A DNA stretch of 10,259 bases from an uncultured Lachnospiraceae bacterium. Its GTDB lineage: Bacteria > Bacillota > Clostridia > Lachnospirales > Lachnospiraceae. The stretch spans positions 1 through 10,259 of the forward strand of contig CAPQSW010000022.1 of assembly GCA_948688495.1 (NCBI GenBank). The letters are read 5' to 3'. Shown here one piece after another: positions 1-6,990 of the stretch; within the stretch, counting starts at the first letter, position 1, and each line of letters opens with the position of its first letter. The position numbers and the translations under genes are program-made. The notes under the pieces are model-generated. The model saw nothing but the letters and a program-made list of their open reading frames with translations, did not search any database and was not told where the DNA came from.

Positions 1-119
1 GGAGGATGCCTTAGGGCACTTGGAACAGCCGAGAAGGCATATGTCCTAAGGAGGGACCCGCTTCGCGGGAGGATGCCTTAGGGCACTTGGAACAGCCGAG
101 GAAGCATAATGTCCTAAGG
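1..119 (+). repeat. Two tandem copies of a 67-nt structured repeat (candidate leader RNA)
   Basis: The sequence from base 1 recurs from base 68, a period of 67. Each copy folds into a two-tier hairpin. Copy 1 pairs 9-18 with 42-51 (10 bp, one G-U) and 19-23 with 29-33 (5 bp) around the loop AACAG at 24-28. Copy 2 pairs 76-85 with 110-119 and 86-90 with 96-100 around the same loop. The copies differ only in the one-sided internal loop (34-41 versus 101-109); stems and loop are identical. A small hairpin, CCCGC-TTC-GCGGG (57-69), separates them. The first copy begins at the window edge, so the array may extend upstream. The last copy ends 34 nt before the aminopeptidase start, so it could be a cis-regulatory leader, a small RNA or an intergenic repeat. 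I do not recognise it as a known riboswitch class. Confidence 0.7.
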
Positions 120-141
120 TATAAAAGCTAATTTTAAAGTC

Positions 142-147
142 AGGAGG
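142..147 (+). promoter_or_regulatory. Ribosome binding site of the M18 aminopeptidase
   Basis: AGGAGG lies 6 nt before the ATG at 154 and fixes that start. No convincing promoter is visible between the repeat and this site, so transcription may come from upstream of the window through the hairpins. Confidence 0.8.
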
Positions 148-153
148 CAGGAG

Positions 154-1440
154 ATGGAGCATTCAGAGGGATCGTTATTTCATTTACTGGAAAAGGGAAC
201 CAGTGCGGTTATGGTGGTGAAGGAGGCAGAGGAGCGGCTTTTGGCAGCGGGCTTTGAGGAGCTTTCCTTTTTGCAGATATGGGGATTGGATGATAACAGG
301 AAATACTATGTAAAGCATCATGATACGACTTTGTTTGCGTTTACACTTGGGAAGCGTCCCGGGTATAAAGACACAATTCGTATTGCGGCGGCACATACAG
401 ATTTTCCATGCCTGAGGATCAAACCAAATCCAGATGTAAAGGCTGGCGGATATGCACAGGTCAATATTGAGGTATATGGAGGGGCGATTTTAAATACATG
501 GCTGGATCGGCCTTTAAGCATTTCGGGGCGTGTAGCGTTAGCGAGCGATGATGTCATGAAGCCTGATATGCGTTTTATTTCGATTGATCGGACGCTTGGA
601 GTTATTCCTAATCTTGCCGTCCATATGAATCGTGAAGTTAACAAGGGGATAGAGTTGAATAAGCAGAAAGATCTTTTGCCGATTTTTGGTCTGGACACGG
701 AAGAAGATGAGGAAAAATTCTTACATTTCCTGGCAGAAGAACTTCATACAAAGCGGGAGGATATTCTGGATTATGAGCTGTGGGTATACTGTCGGGAGAA
801 ACCGCAGTATGCAGGGATGAAGGAAGAACTTATTCTTTCACCAAGGCTTGACAACCTTACGTCCGTACAGGCGTTGCTTGACGGCATAATTGCCAGTGAA
901 TGTACAGAAGGCATTCATGTGATTGCACTATTTGATCACGAAGAAATAGGAAGCCGCACCAAGCAGGGGGCAGGCTCTATGCTTCTCGTTAATCTGTTAC
1001 AGCGGATTTTAGAGGCTTTGAACAGAACACCGATGCAGATATCGGCAAGTTTATACGATGCCTTTCTGTTGTCAGTAGATGTAGCGCATGGACTGCATCC
1101 GAATCAGATGGGGAAAATGGATATTACCAACAAGCCGGTACTGGGCAAAGGGCTGTGTATAAAGGAGGCTTCTTCCCAGTCTTATGCGACGGACTGCGAA
1201 GCCGTGGCAGTGGTAGAACAGATATGCCGCAAAGCAGGCATACCATACCAGAAATTTGTAAACCGTTCTGATATGGCAGGCGGCAGTACGCTCGGGGCGG
1301 TTGCCTCAGGTATTTTGCCGGTGAAGACTGTAGATGTCGGAGTGCCGCTGCTTGCCATGCATTCAGCAGTTGAGACTATGGGTGCAGGGGATATGAAGTC
1401 ACTAACTGATTTGATATGTGCTTATTTTCAAATGTTATAG
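154..1440 (+). CDS. M18 family aminopeptidase (aspartyl aminopeptidase type)
   Basis: This is a cytosolic di-zinc exopeptidase that removes N-terminal residues, typically acidic ones in family M18, from peptides. At 428 residues it has the normal bacterial M18 length. The family motifs are all present: AHTD with metal ligand H81 and D83, RLDN with bridging D233, DHEEIGS with catalytic E263 and ligand E264, SVDVAHG with D309, and AMHS with H403. The Gly-rich stretch SDMAGGSTLG (372-381) is also typical of the family. Residue roles are assigned from knowledge of the family. The ATG at 154 has a good Shine-Dalgarno. The next gene starts 19 nt after the stop on the same strand, which suggests co-transcription. 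A tandem hairpin repeat sits directly upstream. The family call is secure; the natural substrate is not. Confidence 0.95.
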   Translation: MEHSEGSLFHLLEKGTSAVMVVKEAEERLLAAGFEELSFLQIWGLDDNRKYYVKHHDTTLFAFTLGKRPGYKDTIRIAAAHTDFPCLRIKPNPDVKAGGYAQVNIEVYGGAILNTWLDRPLSISGRVALASDDVMKPDMRFISIDRTLGVIPNLAVHMNREVNKGIELNKQKDLLPIFGLDTEEDEEKFLHFLAEELHTKREDILDYELWVYCREKPQYAGMKEELILSPRLDNLTSVQALLDGIIASECTEGIHVIALFDHEEIGSRTKQGAGSMLLVNLLQRILEALNRTPMQISASLYDAFLLSVDVAHGLHPNQMGKMDITNKPVLGKGLCIKEASSQSYATDCEAVAVVEQICRKAGIPYQKFVNRSDMAGGSTLGAVASGILPVKTVDVGVPLLAMHSAVETMGAGDMKSLTDLICAYFQML

Positions 1441-1459
1441 TATTAGGAAGGCAGGACGC

Positions 1460-2671
1460 ATGAAAAGGATATACAGCAAACTTATTTGGATTTTTGTATT
1501 CATGCTGCTTTGCAGCGGTATATCAGGATGCTCCTGGGAAGAAATGGAAAGGTTTCTGTCCCAGGATGAATTGGAGGAAAGCGTAGAGAATTCGGGCCAG
1601 ATTGAAGATGAGCCCAACAGGCAGCGCGCAAAGGTTGCCCAGGCGGAGCAGAAGGAGGTGAAGCCCATACAGCATATTTCGGGAGGAAAATATGCGTATG
1701 AGCAGTTGGATGAGGTGGAAAGAGCGGTTTATGATGAGATGCTCTCTGTAATTTTAAGGCATGAGGAGAAAATTTCGCTTTCTACCATTGATATGCATGT
1801 CATGAATCATGCGTACACAGCACTTTGCAGTGATTATGGCGGGCTATTCTGGGTAAATGGTTATGTGTATACAAGATATACAAAGGCAGGGGAACTGGTG
1901 AGCCTGGAATTTTCTCCCAAGTATACCATGAGCATAGAGGAACGCCAGAGGCTGCAGGGGGAAATTGACCGTGTTGTAGAGGAGTGGTTTGCTGGAATTT
2001 CTATAAATGATACTGATTATGAAAAAGCCAGATATGTCTATGAGCTTCTGGCTTTAAATACGGAATATGTGGATAATGCTGAGAACAGCCAGAATATTAT
2101 CAGCGTTTTTATAAAACGACAGACAGTGTGTCAGGGATATGCCTGTGCCGTCCAGTATCTGTTGGAGCAACTGGGTGTCCAAAGTGTAATTGTATCAGGA
2201 AAGGCATTAGGTGAGCCCCATGCATGGAATCTCATTTGCCTGGACGGGGAATATTATTATATGGATGCCACCTGGGGAAATAATGGATACCGCAACAAAG
2301 AAGGGGTTGAGACTTCTTTCATTGACTATAACTATATGGCAATGACTACGGCAGAAATGCAGATGGGGCATGAGCCGGATATGGAAATTGATTTGCCGCA
2401 ATGTACGGCCGTGTTGAATAATTATTATATTAAAGAAGGAAACTACATTGAGGAGTGGCAGCCAGAACAAATAGGAAGCATGCTGGCACAGGCATGGGAG
2501 GAAAGAAGGGTGCTGACCTTACGTTTTTCCGATGACAGCTTGAAAGAACAGGTATTCCAGTATTTTATCCGGGACGGACATGTTGCGGATTACTGTGCGG
2601 GAATCAGCCAGATTAATTATCTGGAGGACAGCTTGTGGAAGGAAATCAGCTTTTGTTTTAACCAATCGTAA
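1460..2671 (+). CDS. Lipoprotein with a transglutaminase-like (papain-fold) domain
   Basis: This is a 403-residue secreted lipoprotein. The N-terminus has basic residues, a hydrophobic stretch (about 8-20) and the lipobox I-S-G-C, so Cys24 should be lipidated after signal peptidase II cleavage. A polar, acidic linker (25-75) follows. The transglutaminase core carries the triad as C224 (TVCQGYA), H254 (EPHAWN) and D269 (YMDATWG), all intact, so it is probably an active cysteine peptidase or transferase at the outer face of the membrane. The C-terminal 115 residues have no motif I recognise. An in-frame ATG at 1418, inside the aminopeptidase gene, adds 14 residues before the signal peptide. I prefer 1460 because it is preceded by AGGAAGG and starts directly at the signal sequence. 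Its partner or substrate in the cell wall is unknown. Confidence 0.85.
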   Translation: MKRIYSKLIWIFVFMLLCSGISGCSWEEMERFLSQDELEESVENSGQIEDEPNRQRAKVAQAEQKEVKPIQHISGGKYAYEQLDEVERAVYDEMLSVILRHEEKISLSTIDMHVMNHAYTALCSDYGGLFWVNGYVYTRYTKAGELVSLEFSPKYTMSIEERQRLQGEIDRVVEEWFAGISINDTDYEKARYVYELLALNTEYVDNAENSQNIISVFIKRQTVCQGYACAVQYLLEQLGVQSVIVSGKALGEPHAWNLICLDGEYYYMDATWGNNGYRNKEGVETSFIDYNYMAMTTAEMQMGHEPDMEIDLPQCTAVLNNYYIKEGNYIEEWQPEQIGSMLAQAWEERRVLTLRFSDDSLKEQVFQYFIRDGHVADYCAGISQINYLEDSLWKEISFCFNQS

Positions 2672-2738
2672 AAAAAGACTTTTCAATTCTGAATTTTTAT
2701 GCTAGTATTAAGTGGTAATAAAAACTACATAATACAAT

Positions 2739-2767
2739 TTTAAATAATATAACAAGAAATTTATAAT
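2739..2767 (+). promoter_or_regulatory. Candidate promoter for the DegV gene
   Basis: TTTAAA (2739-2744), a 17-nt spacer and a perfect TATAAT (2762-2767) lie 79 nt before the degV start. A second possibility in the same gap is TTTTCA (2680-2685), 17 nt, then TAGTAT (2703-2708) with a TG extension. The gap 2672-2845 is very AT-rich, so either could be chance. No terminator is evident after the lipoprotein gene. Confidence 0.4.
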
Positions 2768-2845
2768 ATCAAATCTTCTAAAGAGAGATACTACATAAAG
2801 ATAAAAAGAGGAATTTGTACAGCAGAAAGATTCAGGAGGAAGAAC

Positions 2846-3685
2846 ATGAGTTATAAGATTATCGTGGACAGTTGTGGTGAATTGCCAAAGGAACTGAAAG
2901 CAAGTGGACATTTTGAGACGGTGTCTTTAGAAATATTTGTAGATGATTACCGTATTGTCGATGACGAGAGCTTTGACCAGGCAGATTTTCTAAGACGTAT
3001 GAAAGAAAGTCCCAATTGCCCCAAATCTACTTGCCCATCTCCAGAACAGTATGTGCAGGCGTATGATTGTGAAGCGGAGAGGATCTATGTGGTAACGCTG
3101 TCTTCGCAGCTCAGCGGTTCCTATAATAGTGCGCAGCTTGGGAAGAAACTGTATCTGGAGGAAAAAGGTGCGAAGAAGATCCATGTGTTTGACTCGAAAT
3201 CGGCATCGGTCGGACAGACATTGATTGCCATGAAGATACAGGAATACGAGAAAGCGGGAAAACCGTTTGAGGAAATTATTCCAAAGACAGATCAGTTTGT
3301 TGAAGAAATGAATACCTCTTTTGTGTTGGAATCCTTGGAGGCACTCAGGAAGAATGGAAGGCTTAGTAATATCAAGGCGTTTGTGGCAGGTGCATTGAAT
3401 ATTAAGCCGGTGATGGGTGCGACACCAGAGGGGACGATCTGTCAGCTCGGGCAGGCGCGCGGGATGGTGCGTGCCATTGATAAGATGATTCGGGACTTGG
3501 TGGAAAAGACCAGGAATCCACAGGAAAAGATATTAGCCATTTCCCATTGTAATGCAGCAAAGCGTGCACAGGCTGTAGCGGAAAAAGTCAGGGAAATCGG
3601 TAATTTTAAGGAAGTTTTTGTCATTGATACGGCAGGGATCAGCAGTCTGTATGCCAGTGATGGTGGAATTATAATGGCGGTATAG
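2846..3685 (+). CDS. DegV family fatty-acid-binding protein (FakB-like)
   Basis: DegV/FakB proteins hold a single fatty acid in the cytoplasm. In many Firmicutes they present it to the FakA kinase, which makes acyl-phosphate for phospholipid synthesis. At 279 residues it has the usual length. The N-terminus (KIIVDSCGELP), the ligand-contacting Thr62 in STCPSPEQY, Ser92 in SSQLSGSYNS (86-95), the RKNGRLS segment with R172 (168-174), the NIKPVM motif (185-190) and the C-terminal Gly-Gly stretch (273-274) all match the family. AGGAGG at 2834-2839 lies 6 nt before the ATG. No fakA is visible nearby; in this family the binding protein is often encoded apart from the kinase. Lipid specificity cannot be read from sequence. 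Confidence 0.93.
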   Translation: MSYKIIVDSCGELPKELKASGHFETVSLEIFVDDYRIVDDESFDQADFLRRMKESPNCPKSTCPSPEQYVQAYDCEAERIYVVTLSSQLSGSYNSAQLGKKLYLEEKGAKKIHVFDSKSASVGQTLIAMKIQEYEKAGKPFEEIIPKTDQFVEEMNTSFVLESLEALRKNGRLSNIKAFVAGALNIKPVMGATPEGTICQLGQARGMVRAIDKMIRDLVEKTRNPQEKILAISHCNAAKRAQAVAEKVREIGNFKEVFVIDTAGISSLYASDGGIIMAV

Positions 3686-3691
3686 GTAAAC

Positions 3692-3742
3692 TGGCATACT
3701 GTACAAGAAGCATAGAAATATATGCTTTTTGACAGTATGCCA
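3692..3742. terminator. Long bipartite hairpin between convergent genes, probable bidirectional terminator
   Basis: TGGCATACTGT (3692-3702) is perfectly complementary to 3732-3742 (11 bp). Inside it, AAGAAGCATA (3705-3714) pairs with TATGCTTTTT (3721-3730) with one G-U around the loop GAAATA. It starts 7 nt after the degV stop codon and faces the 3' end of the minus-strand gene at 3791. There is no T-run after the outer stem; the only one (3726-3730) follows the inner 5-bp stem. Termination is therefore a guess from position, and an inverted-repeat element is the alternative. Confidence 0.5.
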
Positions 3743-3790
3743 TGGAAGGGAAACAGCCGGTTGAACGCTGGTGCATCCGCAAGCTATGTA

Positions 3791-4231
3791 TCAGTCCTCT
3801 GCAGCGGCTGCTTTTTCAAGCGCCGATTCAATGGCTTCTAGCAGTACCATAGAGGTGTACTGGTTATCGTCCTCATATGAGATGTCTTCCAGTGACTGCT
3901 TTTCGTATATCTGACTGGTTAGATTATCCAATGCCGGCTGCATGAGTGGATACATGGCAGCCGTGGTCTCATCCAGGTTTACCAGGCTGATGGAGTTAAT
4001 ATGGCTGTCATCCACTACTACTTCCACATCAATGGCATTATCATTGAGCTGTATGGAAGAAGTGTAAACCCCCGCCGTATAAGTCATGGTTTCCTTTGTG
4101 TTTTTGTCCTTGTTGTCCGGCAGGAACATAAAAATCAGCAGTATAATCAGAAGAATTCCCAATGTGGCGAAGATTGCTGTATAAACTAATTCTTTTAAAT
4201 GCAGAACGACAATTTTAGTTTTTGAACTCAT
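3791..4231 (-). CDS. Single-pass membrane protein with a degenerate FMN-binding-like domain
   Basis: The protein has 146 residues: a short basic cytoplasmic N-terminus, one strong membrane segment (about 15-37), a polar linker (38-50) and an extracytoplasmic domain (51-143). That domain follows the order of the FMN_bind family: an opening YTAGVYTSSI, a beta strand IDVEVVVDDSHINSISLV (67-84), DET (87-89), a helix, and an end segment YTSMVLLEAIESALEKA where family members read TS..ll.AV..AL. Where flavinylated members carry the S-G-A-T acceptor, this protein reads D-D-N-Q (121-124), so covalent FMN attachment is not expected. GGAGGA lies 7 nt before the ATG. It is divergent from the tRNA-Gly gene. 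The membrane topology is well supported. The FMN_bind relation is a pattern judgement. Confidence 0.75.
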   Translation of the reverse strand: MSSKTKIVVLHLKELVYTAIFATLGILLIILLIFMFLPDNKDKNTKETMTYTAGVYTSSIQLNDNAIDVEVVVDDSHINSISLVNLDETTAAMYPLMQPALDNLTSQIYEKQSLEDISYEDDNQYTSMVLLEAIESALEKAAAAED

Positions 4232-4260
4232 AGGATTCCTCCTTAATTTCTCTTTGATTT

Positions 4261-4290
4261 ACTATATGAGATGAAAGATGAGAATATGAA
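4261..4290 (-). promoter_or_regulatory. Candidate promoter of the membrane protein gene
   Basis: On the minus strand, TTCATA (4285-4290), an 18-nt spacer and TATAGT (4261-4266) precede the ATG at 4231 by about 30 nt. Each element is imperfect and the region is AT-rich. It would be divergent from the much stronger tRNA promoter. Confidence 0.3.
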
Positions 4291-4301
4291 GATATTTCTT
4301 C

Positions 4302-4330
4302 TTGACATAAAAAAATTTTTGTAGTATAAT
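4302..4330 (+). promoter_or_regulatory. Consensus sigma-70/sigma-A promoter of tRNA-Gly
   Basis: TTGACA (4302-4307), a 17-nt spacer and TATAAT (4325-4330) match the vegetative consensus exactly. The spacer contains an A-run followed by a T-run. Transcription would begin near 4337, about 25 nt before the mature tRNA. Confidence 0.9.
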
Positions 4331-4361
4331 TCATCTTGTGTTCAGCAAATGTACACAACAT

Positions 4362-4434
4362 GCGATAGTGGCGTAGTTGGTAACGCGCGACCTTGCCAAG
4401 GTCGAGACCGCGGGTTCGAGCCCCGTCTATCGCT
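4362..4434 (+). tRNA. tRNA-Gly (anticodon GCC)
   Basis: This 73-nt cloverleaf has a perfect 7-bp acceptor stem (GCGATAG with CTATCGC), a D arm GCGT...ACGC, an anticodon stem CGACC/GGTCG around TTGCCAA, a 5-nt variable loop, and a T arm GCGGG-TTCGAGC-CCCGT with one G-U. The anticodon GCC decodes GGC and GGU. The discriminator is U, as expected for bacterial tRNA-Gly. CCA is not encoded and must be added after transcription. It stands alone, with its own promoter and terminator. Confidence 0.96.
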
Positions 4435-4461
4435 CTTTCTTTGCCCGGATATATGGGTATC

Positions 4462-4489
4462 AAGAATCTCGGCTGCGAGATTCTTTTTT
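4462..4489 (+). terminator. Rho-independent terminator of tRNA-Gly
   Basis: A perfect 10-bp stem (4462-4471 with 4476-4485) around the loop GCTG is followed by a T-run (4484-4489). It is flanked by a further 7-bp inverted repeat, CTTTGCC (4439-4445) with GGCAAAG (4492-4498), which could enlarge the structure or be chance. Confidence 0.9.
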
Positions 4490-4503
4490 CAGGCAAAGGG
4501 ACA

Positions 4504-4531
4504 CTGACACTTTAAAGTGATAAAGTATACA
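4504..4531 (+). promoter_or_regulatory. Candidate promoter with a palindromic operator for the amidohydrolase-symporter operon
   Basis: CTGACA (4504-4509), a 16-nt spacer and TATACA (4526-4531) stand 20 nt before the start codon. The perfect 12-bp palindrome CACTTTAAAGTG (4508-4519) covers the end of the -35 element and most of the spacer, where a bound repressor would block polymerase. The -35 and -10 are each one base off consensus. The operator role is inferred from the palindrome and its position; no regulator gene is adjacent. Confidence 0.5.
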
Positions 4532-4550
4532 TACAATCGAGGTGTGCGGG

Positions 4551-5396
4551 ATGATCGTAGATTTTCATACACATATTTTTCCAGAAAAGATAGCGGCAAA
4601 GACCATCGCATATTTAGAGGAAAAAGCACATATTAAATCATTTGGCGACGGTACGGAGCAAGGGCTTGTTAGCGCTATGGAGGCAGCAGGCGTAGATGTG
4701 TCGGTCGTTCTTCCTGTCGTTACGAGGCCGGAGCAATTTCGTACCATCAATCAGTTTGCAGCGCAGTTAAATGAGAAATACAGAAACAGGCAGACGCGTC
4801 TATGGTCTTTTGGGGGAATACATCCCGATTCTGCGGATTATAAAGAGGAACTTCGTACCATTAAGGAATTAGGGCTTTTGGGCATAAAACTCCATCCGGA
4901 TTATCAGGATACCCATTTTGATGATATTAGGTATATGAGGATCCTTGATTATGCCTCTGAACTGGGGCTGGTGAGCGTTGTTCATGCAGGTGTGGATGTT
5001 GGTTTTCCAGACAATGTGCGATGTACACCACGGCAGATTCACAGGGTATTGGAAGAAGTGAAGCCGAAAAATCTGGTGCTTGCGCATTACGGAGGCTTTG
5101 ATATGTGGGAGGATGTAGAAGAACTGCTGGCAGGCAGGGATGTCTGGCTTGACACGGCGTTTACTGCAGGTTATCTCAAGGATGAAGCTTTCATGGGCAT
5201 ATGGAACAAGCATGGCGCGGACAGGATACTGTTTGCGACGGACAGCCCATGGAGCGGGCAGAAGGAAACTTTGGAATATCTCAGGGGACTTGCCATCCCA
5301 AGTGAAGATATAAATAAAATACTGGGGCAGAATGCGAAAAGGCTGATTGGTGAGGCTTTTTTGGGGCTGCCGGATAAGGAGGAGAAATTGTGTTAG
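4551..5396 (+). CDS. Amidohydrolase 2 family metal-dependent hydrolase
   Basis: This 281-residue TIM-barrel enzyme belongs to the amidohydrolase_2 superfamily, cytosolic metal-dependent hydrolases and decarboxylases. Visible ligands are H6 and H8 in the N-terminal DFHTHIF, H145 in VVHAG, H179 in LAHYGG and D231 in FATDSPWSG. GIKLHPDYQ (111-119) carries a Lys-Leu-His-Pro stretch seen in close relatives. The end segment LGQNAKRLIG is also typical. The ATG at 4551 is chosen because GAGGTG (4539-4544) is its Shine-Dalgarno; a GTG at 4542 in the same frame lies inside that site. The last 7 nt overlap the symporter gene, so translation is probably coupled. The substrate is unknown: ACMSD-like decarboxylases and lactone or amide hydrolases share this fold. 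Confidence 0.9.
   Translation: MIVDFHTHIFPEKIAAKTIAYLEEKAHIKSFGDGTEQGLVSAMEAAGVDVSVVLPVVTRPEQFRTINQFAAQLNEKYRNRQTRLWSFGGIHPDSADYKEELRTIKELGLLGIKLHPDYQDTHFDDIRYMRILDYASELGLVSVVHAGVDVGFPDNVRCTPRQIHRVLEEVKPKNLVLAHYGGFDMWEDVEELLAGRDVWLDTAFTAGYLKDEAFMGIWNKHGADRILFATDSPWSGQKETLEYLRGLAIPSEDINKILGQNAKRLIGEAFLGLPDKEEKLC
5377..5382 (+). promoter_or_regulatory. Ribosome binding site supporting the GTG start of the symporter
   Basis: AGGAGG lies inside the end of the amidohydrolase gene, 7 nt before the GTG at 5390. It fixes a non-ATG start that overlaps the upstream stop codon. Confidence 0.8.
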
Positions 5397-6934
5397 TAAA
5401 AATTATTTTTTTAGTCTTGTTTTTTGCAGTGATGGTGGGGGTAGGATTGTATTCCCGCAAACATGCCACGAATGTGGATGATTTCGTGCTGGGGGGCAGG
5501 AGTGTAGGACCATGGCTGACAGCATTTGCTTATGGAACATCCTATTTCTCGGCGGTTGTGTTTGTAGGCTATGCCGGGCAGTTTGGTTATAAATACGGTC
5601 TTGCTTCTACCTGGATCGGCATTGGCAATGCCGTAATCGGTTCCCTGCTGGCGTGGGTAGTGCTGGGCAGGCGTACCAGAATTATGAGTAACCATCTGGC
5701 GGCAACAACCATGCCGGATTATTTTGGAAAGCGTTATAATAGCAAGGCGCTTAGGATTGCAGCATCTGCTATCGCTTTTATATTCCTGATTCCATATACG
5801 GCGTCTGTGTACAATGGTTTATCCAGGTTGTTTGGAATGGCATTTGATATTCCTTATGAGGTCTGTGTCATTGTTATGGCGATTCTGACCTGTGCCTATG
5901 TGATTCTGGGCGGCTATATGGCAACGGCGATCAATGATTTTATCCAGGGGCTTGTTATGCTGGGCGGAATTGTTGCCGTAATTGCGGCTGTCTTAAATGG
6001 GCAGGGTGGTTTCATGAATGCGGTCAAATCGCTTGCTGAGATGGAGAGCGACGTTGCAGTGACCATGGGACAAAAAGGTGCGTTTACCTCTTTCTTTGGT
6101 CCAGACCCGCTCAATCTCTTGGGAGTTATCATCCTTACTTCCCTGGGAACCTGGGGACTGCCGCAGATGATACATAAATTTTATGCAATCAAAGATGAAA
6201 AATCCGTACAGTCAGGGACGATTATCTCTACGTTGTTTGCAATCGTTGTATCTGGTGGATGTTATTTCTTAGGAGGTTTTGGAAGATTGTTCGATACGGC
6301 GGCTATCCACAAAGAGGATGGAAGCGTTATCTTTGATGCAATTATTCCGACTATGCTTTCCACATTGCCGGATATCCTTGTGGGCATCGTAATTGTGCTG
6401 GTACTGTCGGCTTCCATGTCTACGCTGTCCTCCCTGGTGCTGACATCAAGCTCCACACTGACGCTGGACTTCTTGAAAGACAATATTGTGAAGAATATGA
6501 GTGAGAAGAAACAGATTTTATACATGAGAATCCTGTTAGTGTTCTTTATCGTGTGCTCCGTAGTACTGGCGCTTTTCCCGCCCAAATCCATTGCGCAGTT
6601 TATTGCACAGCTTATGGGTATTTCCTGGGGTGCGCTGGCGGGCGCATTTCTGGCACCGTTTCTGTATGGGCTGTACTGGAAAGGTGTTACCAAGGCGGCA
6701 GTATGGGCAAGCTTTGCGTGCGGAATCGGCATCACCGTATCGAATATGTTCTTTTCCTATATTGCATCGCCCATCAATGCAGGGGCAATTGCAATGATTG
6801 CTGGGCTGATTGTTGTTCCGGTTGTAAGCCTTCTGACGCCTAAGATGGATAAGAGGGAAGTGGACAAAATCTTTAGCTGCCTGGAGGAACAGGTGACTGT
6901 GGATAAGAAGACAGCGTTGCCTAAGAGGAAGTAA
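5390..6934 (+). CDS. Sodium:solute symporter (SSS/SSF family)
   Basis: This 514-residue polytopic membrane protein has about 13 hydrophobic segments and would use the Na+ gradient to import a small solute. Family marks are the first helix, the DDFVLGGRSVGPWLTAF segment (30-46), TSYFSAVVFVGYAG (50-63), GGYMATAINDFIQGLVM (174-190) and SASMSTLSSLV (340-350). The paired S347-S348 in the last correspond to the serines that coordinate sodium in characterised SSS members. The C-terminus is a charged cytoplasmic tail. The GTG start overlaps the amidohydrolase stop by 7 nt. The gene is followed 56 nt later by a strong terminator, so the operon is these two genes. It probably imports the amidohydrolase substrate; pantothenate-, proline- or sugar-type specificity cannot be decided by eye. 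Confidence 0.93.
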   Translation: MLVKIIFLVLFFAVMVGVGLYSRKHATNVDDFVLGGRSVGPWLTAFAYGTSYFSAVVFVGYAGQFGYKYGLASTWIGIGNAVIGSLLAWVVLGRRTRIMSNHLAATTMPDYFGKRYNSKALRIAASAIAFIFLIPYTASVYNGLSRLFGMAFDIPYEVCVIVMAILTCAYVILGGYMATAINDFIQGLVMLGGIVAVIAAVLNGQGGFMNAVKSLAEMESDVAVTMGQKGAFTSFFGPDPLNLLGVIILTSLGTWGLPQMIHKFYAIKDEKSVQSGTIISTLFAIVVSGGCYFLGGFGRLFDTAAIHKEDGSVIFDAIIPTMLSTLPDILVGIVIVLVLSASMSTLSSLVLTSSSTLTLDFLKDNIVKNMSEKKQILYMRILLVFFIVCSVVLALFPPKSIAQFIAQLMGISWGALAGAFLAPFLYGLYWKGVTKAAVWASFACGIGITVSNMFFSYIASPINAGAIAMIAGLIVVPVVSLLTPKMDKREVDKIFSCLEEQVTVDKKTALPKRK

Positions 6935-6990
6935 GAATGTAAGAATGGGATGCAAAGTTTTTGATACTGCTGAATTACGAAATGTCTAAT

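Noticed and set aside
1..119. CRISPR array
   Set aside because: Only two units are present, the repeated part takes up almost the whole period with no unique spacers, and no cas gene is in the window.
1418..1459. Earlier in-frame ATG for the lipoprotein
   Set aside because: It lies inside the aminopeptidase gene and would place 14 extra residues before the signal peptide. The ATG at 1460 has AGGAAGG upstream and fits the lipoprotein signal.
4215..4496. Minus-strand 93-residue open frame
   Set aside because: It runs across the tRNA-Gly, its terminator and its promoter. The protein-like stretch is the tRNA read backwards.
4542..4550. GTG start for the amidohydrolase
   Set aside because: The GTG is part of the Shine-Dalgarno GAGGTG. 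The ATG at 4551 is correctly spaced from it and gives the usual N-terminus.
6553..6843. Overlapping plus-strand open frames inside the symporter gene
   Set aside because: They are out-of-phase readings of the symporter gene, rich in Cys, Arg and His, with no ribosome site.
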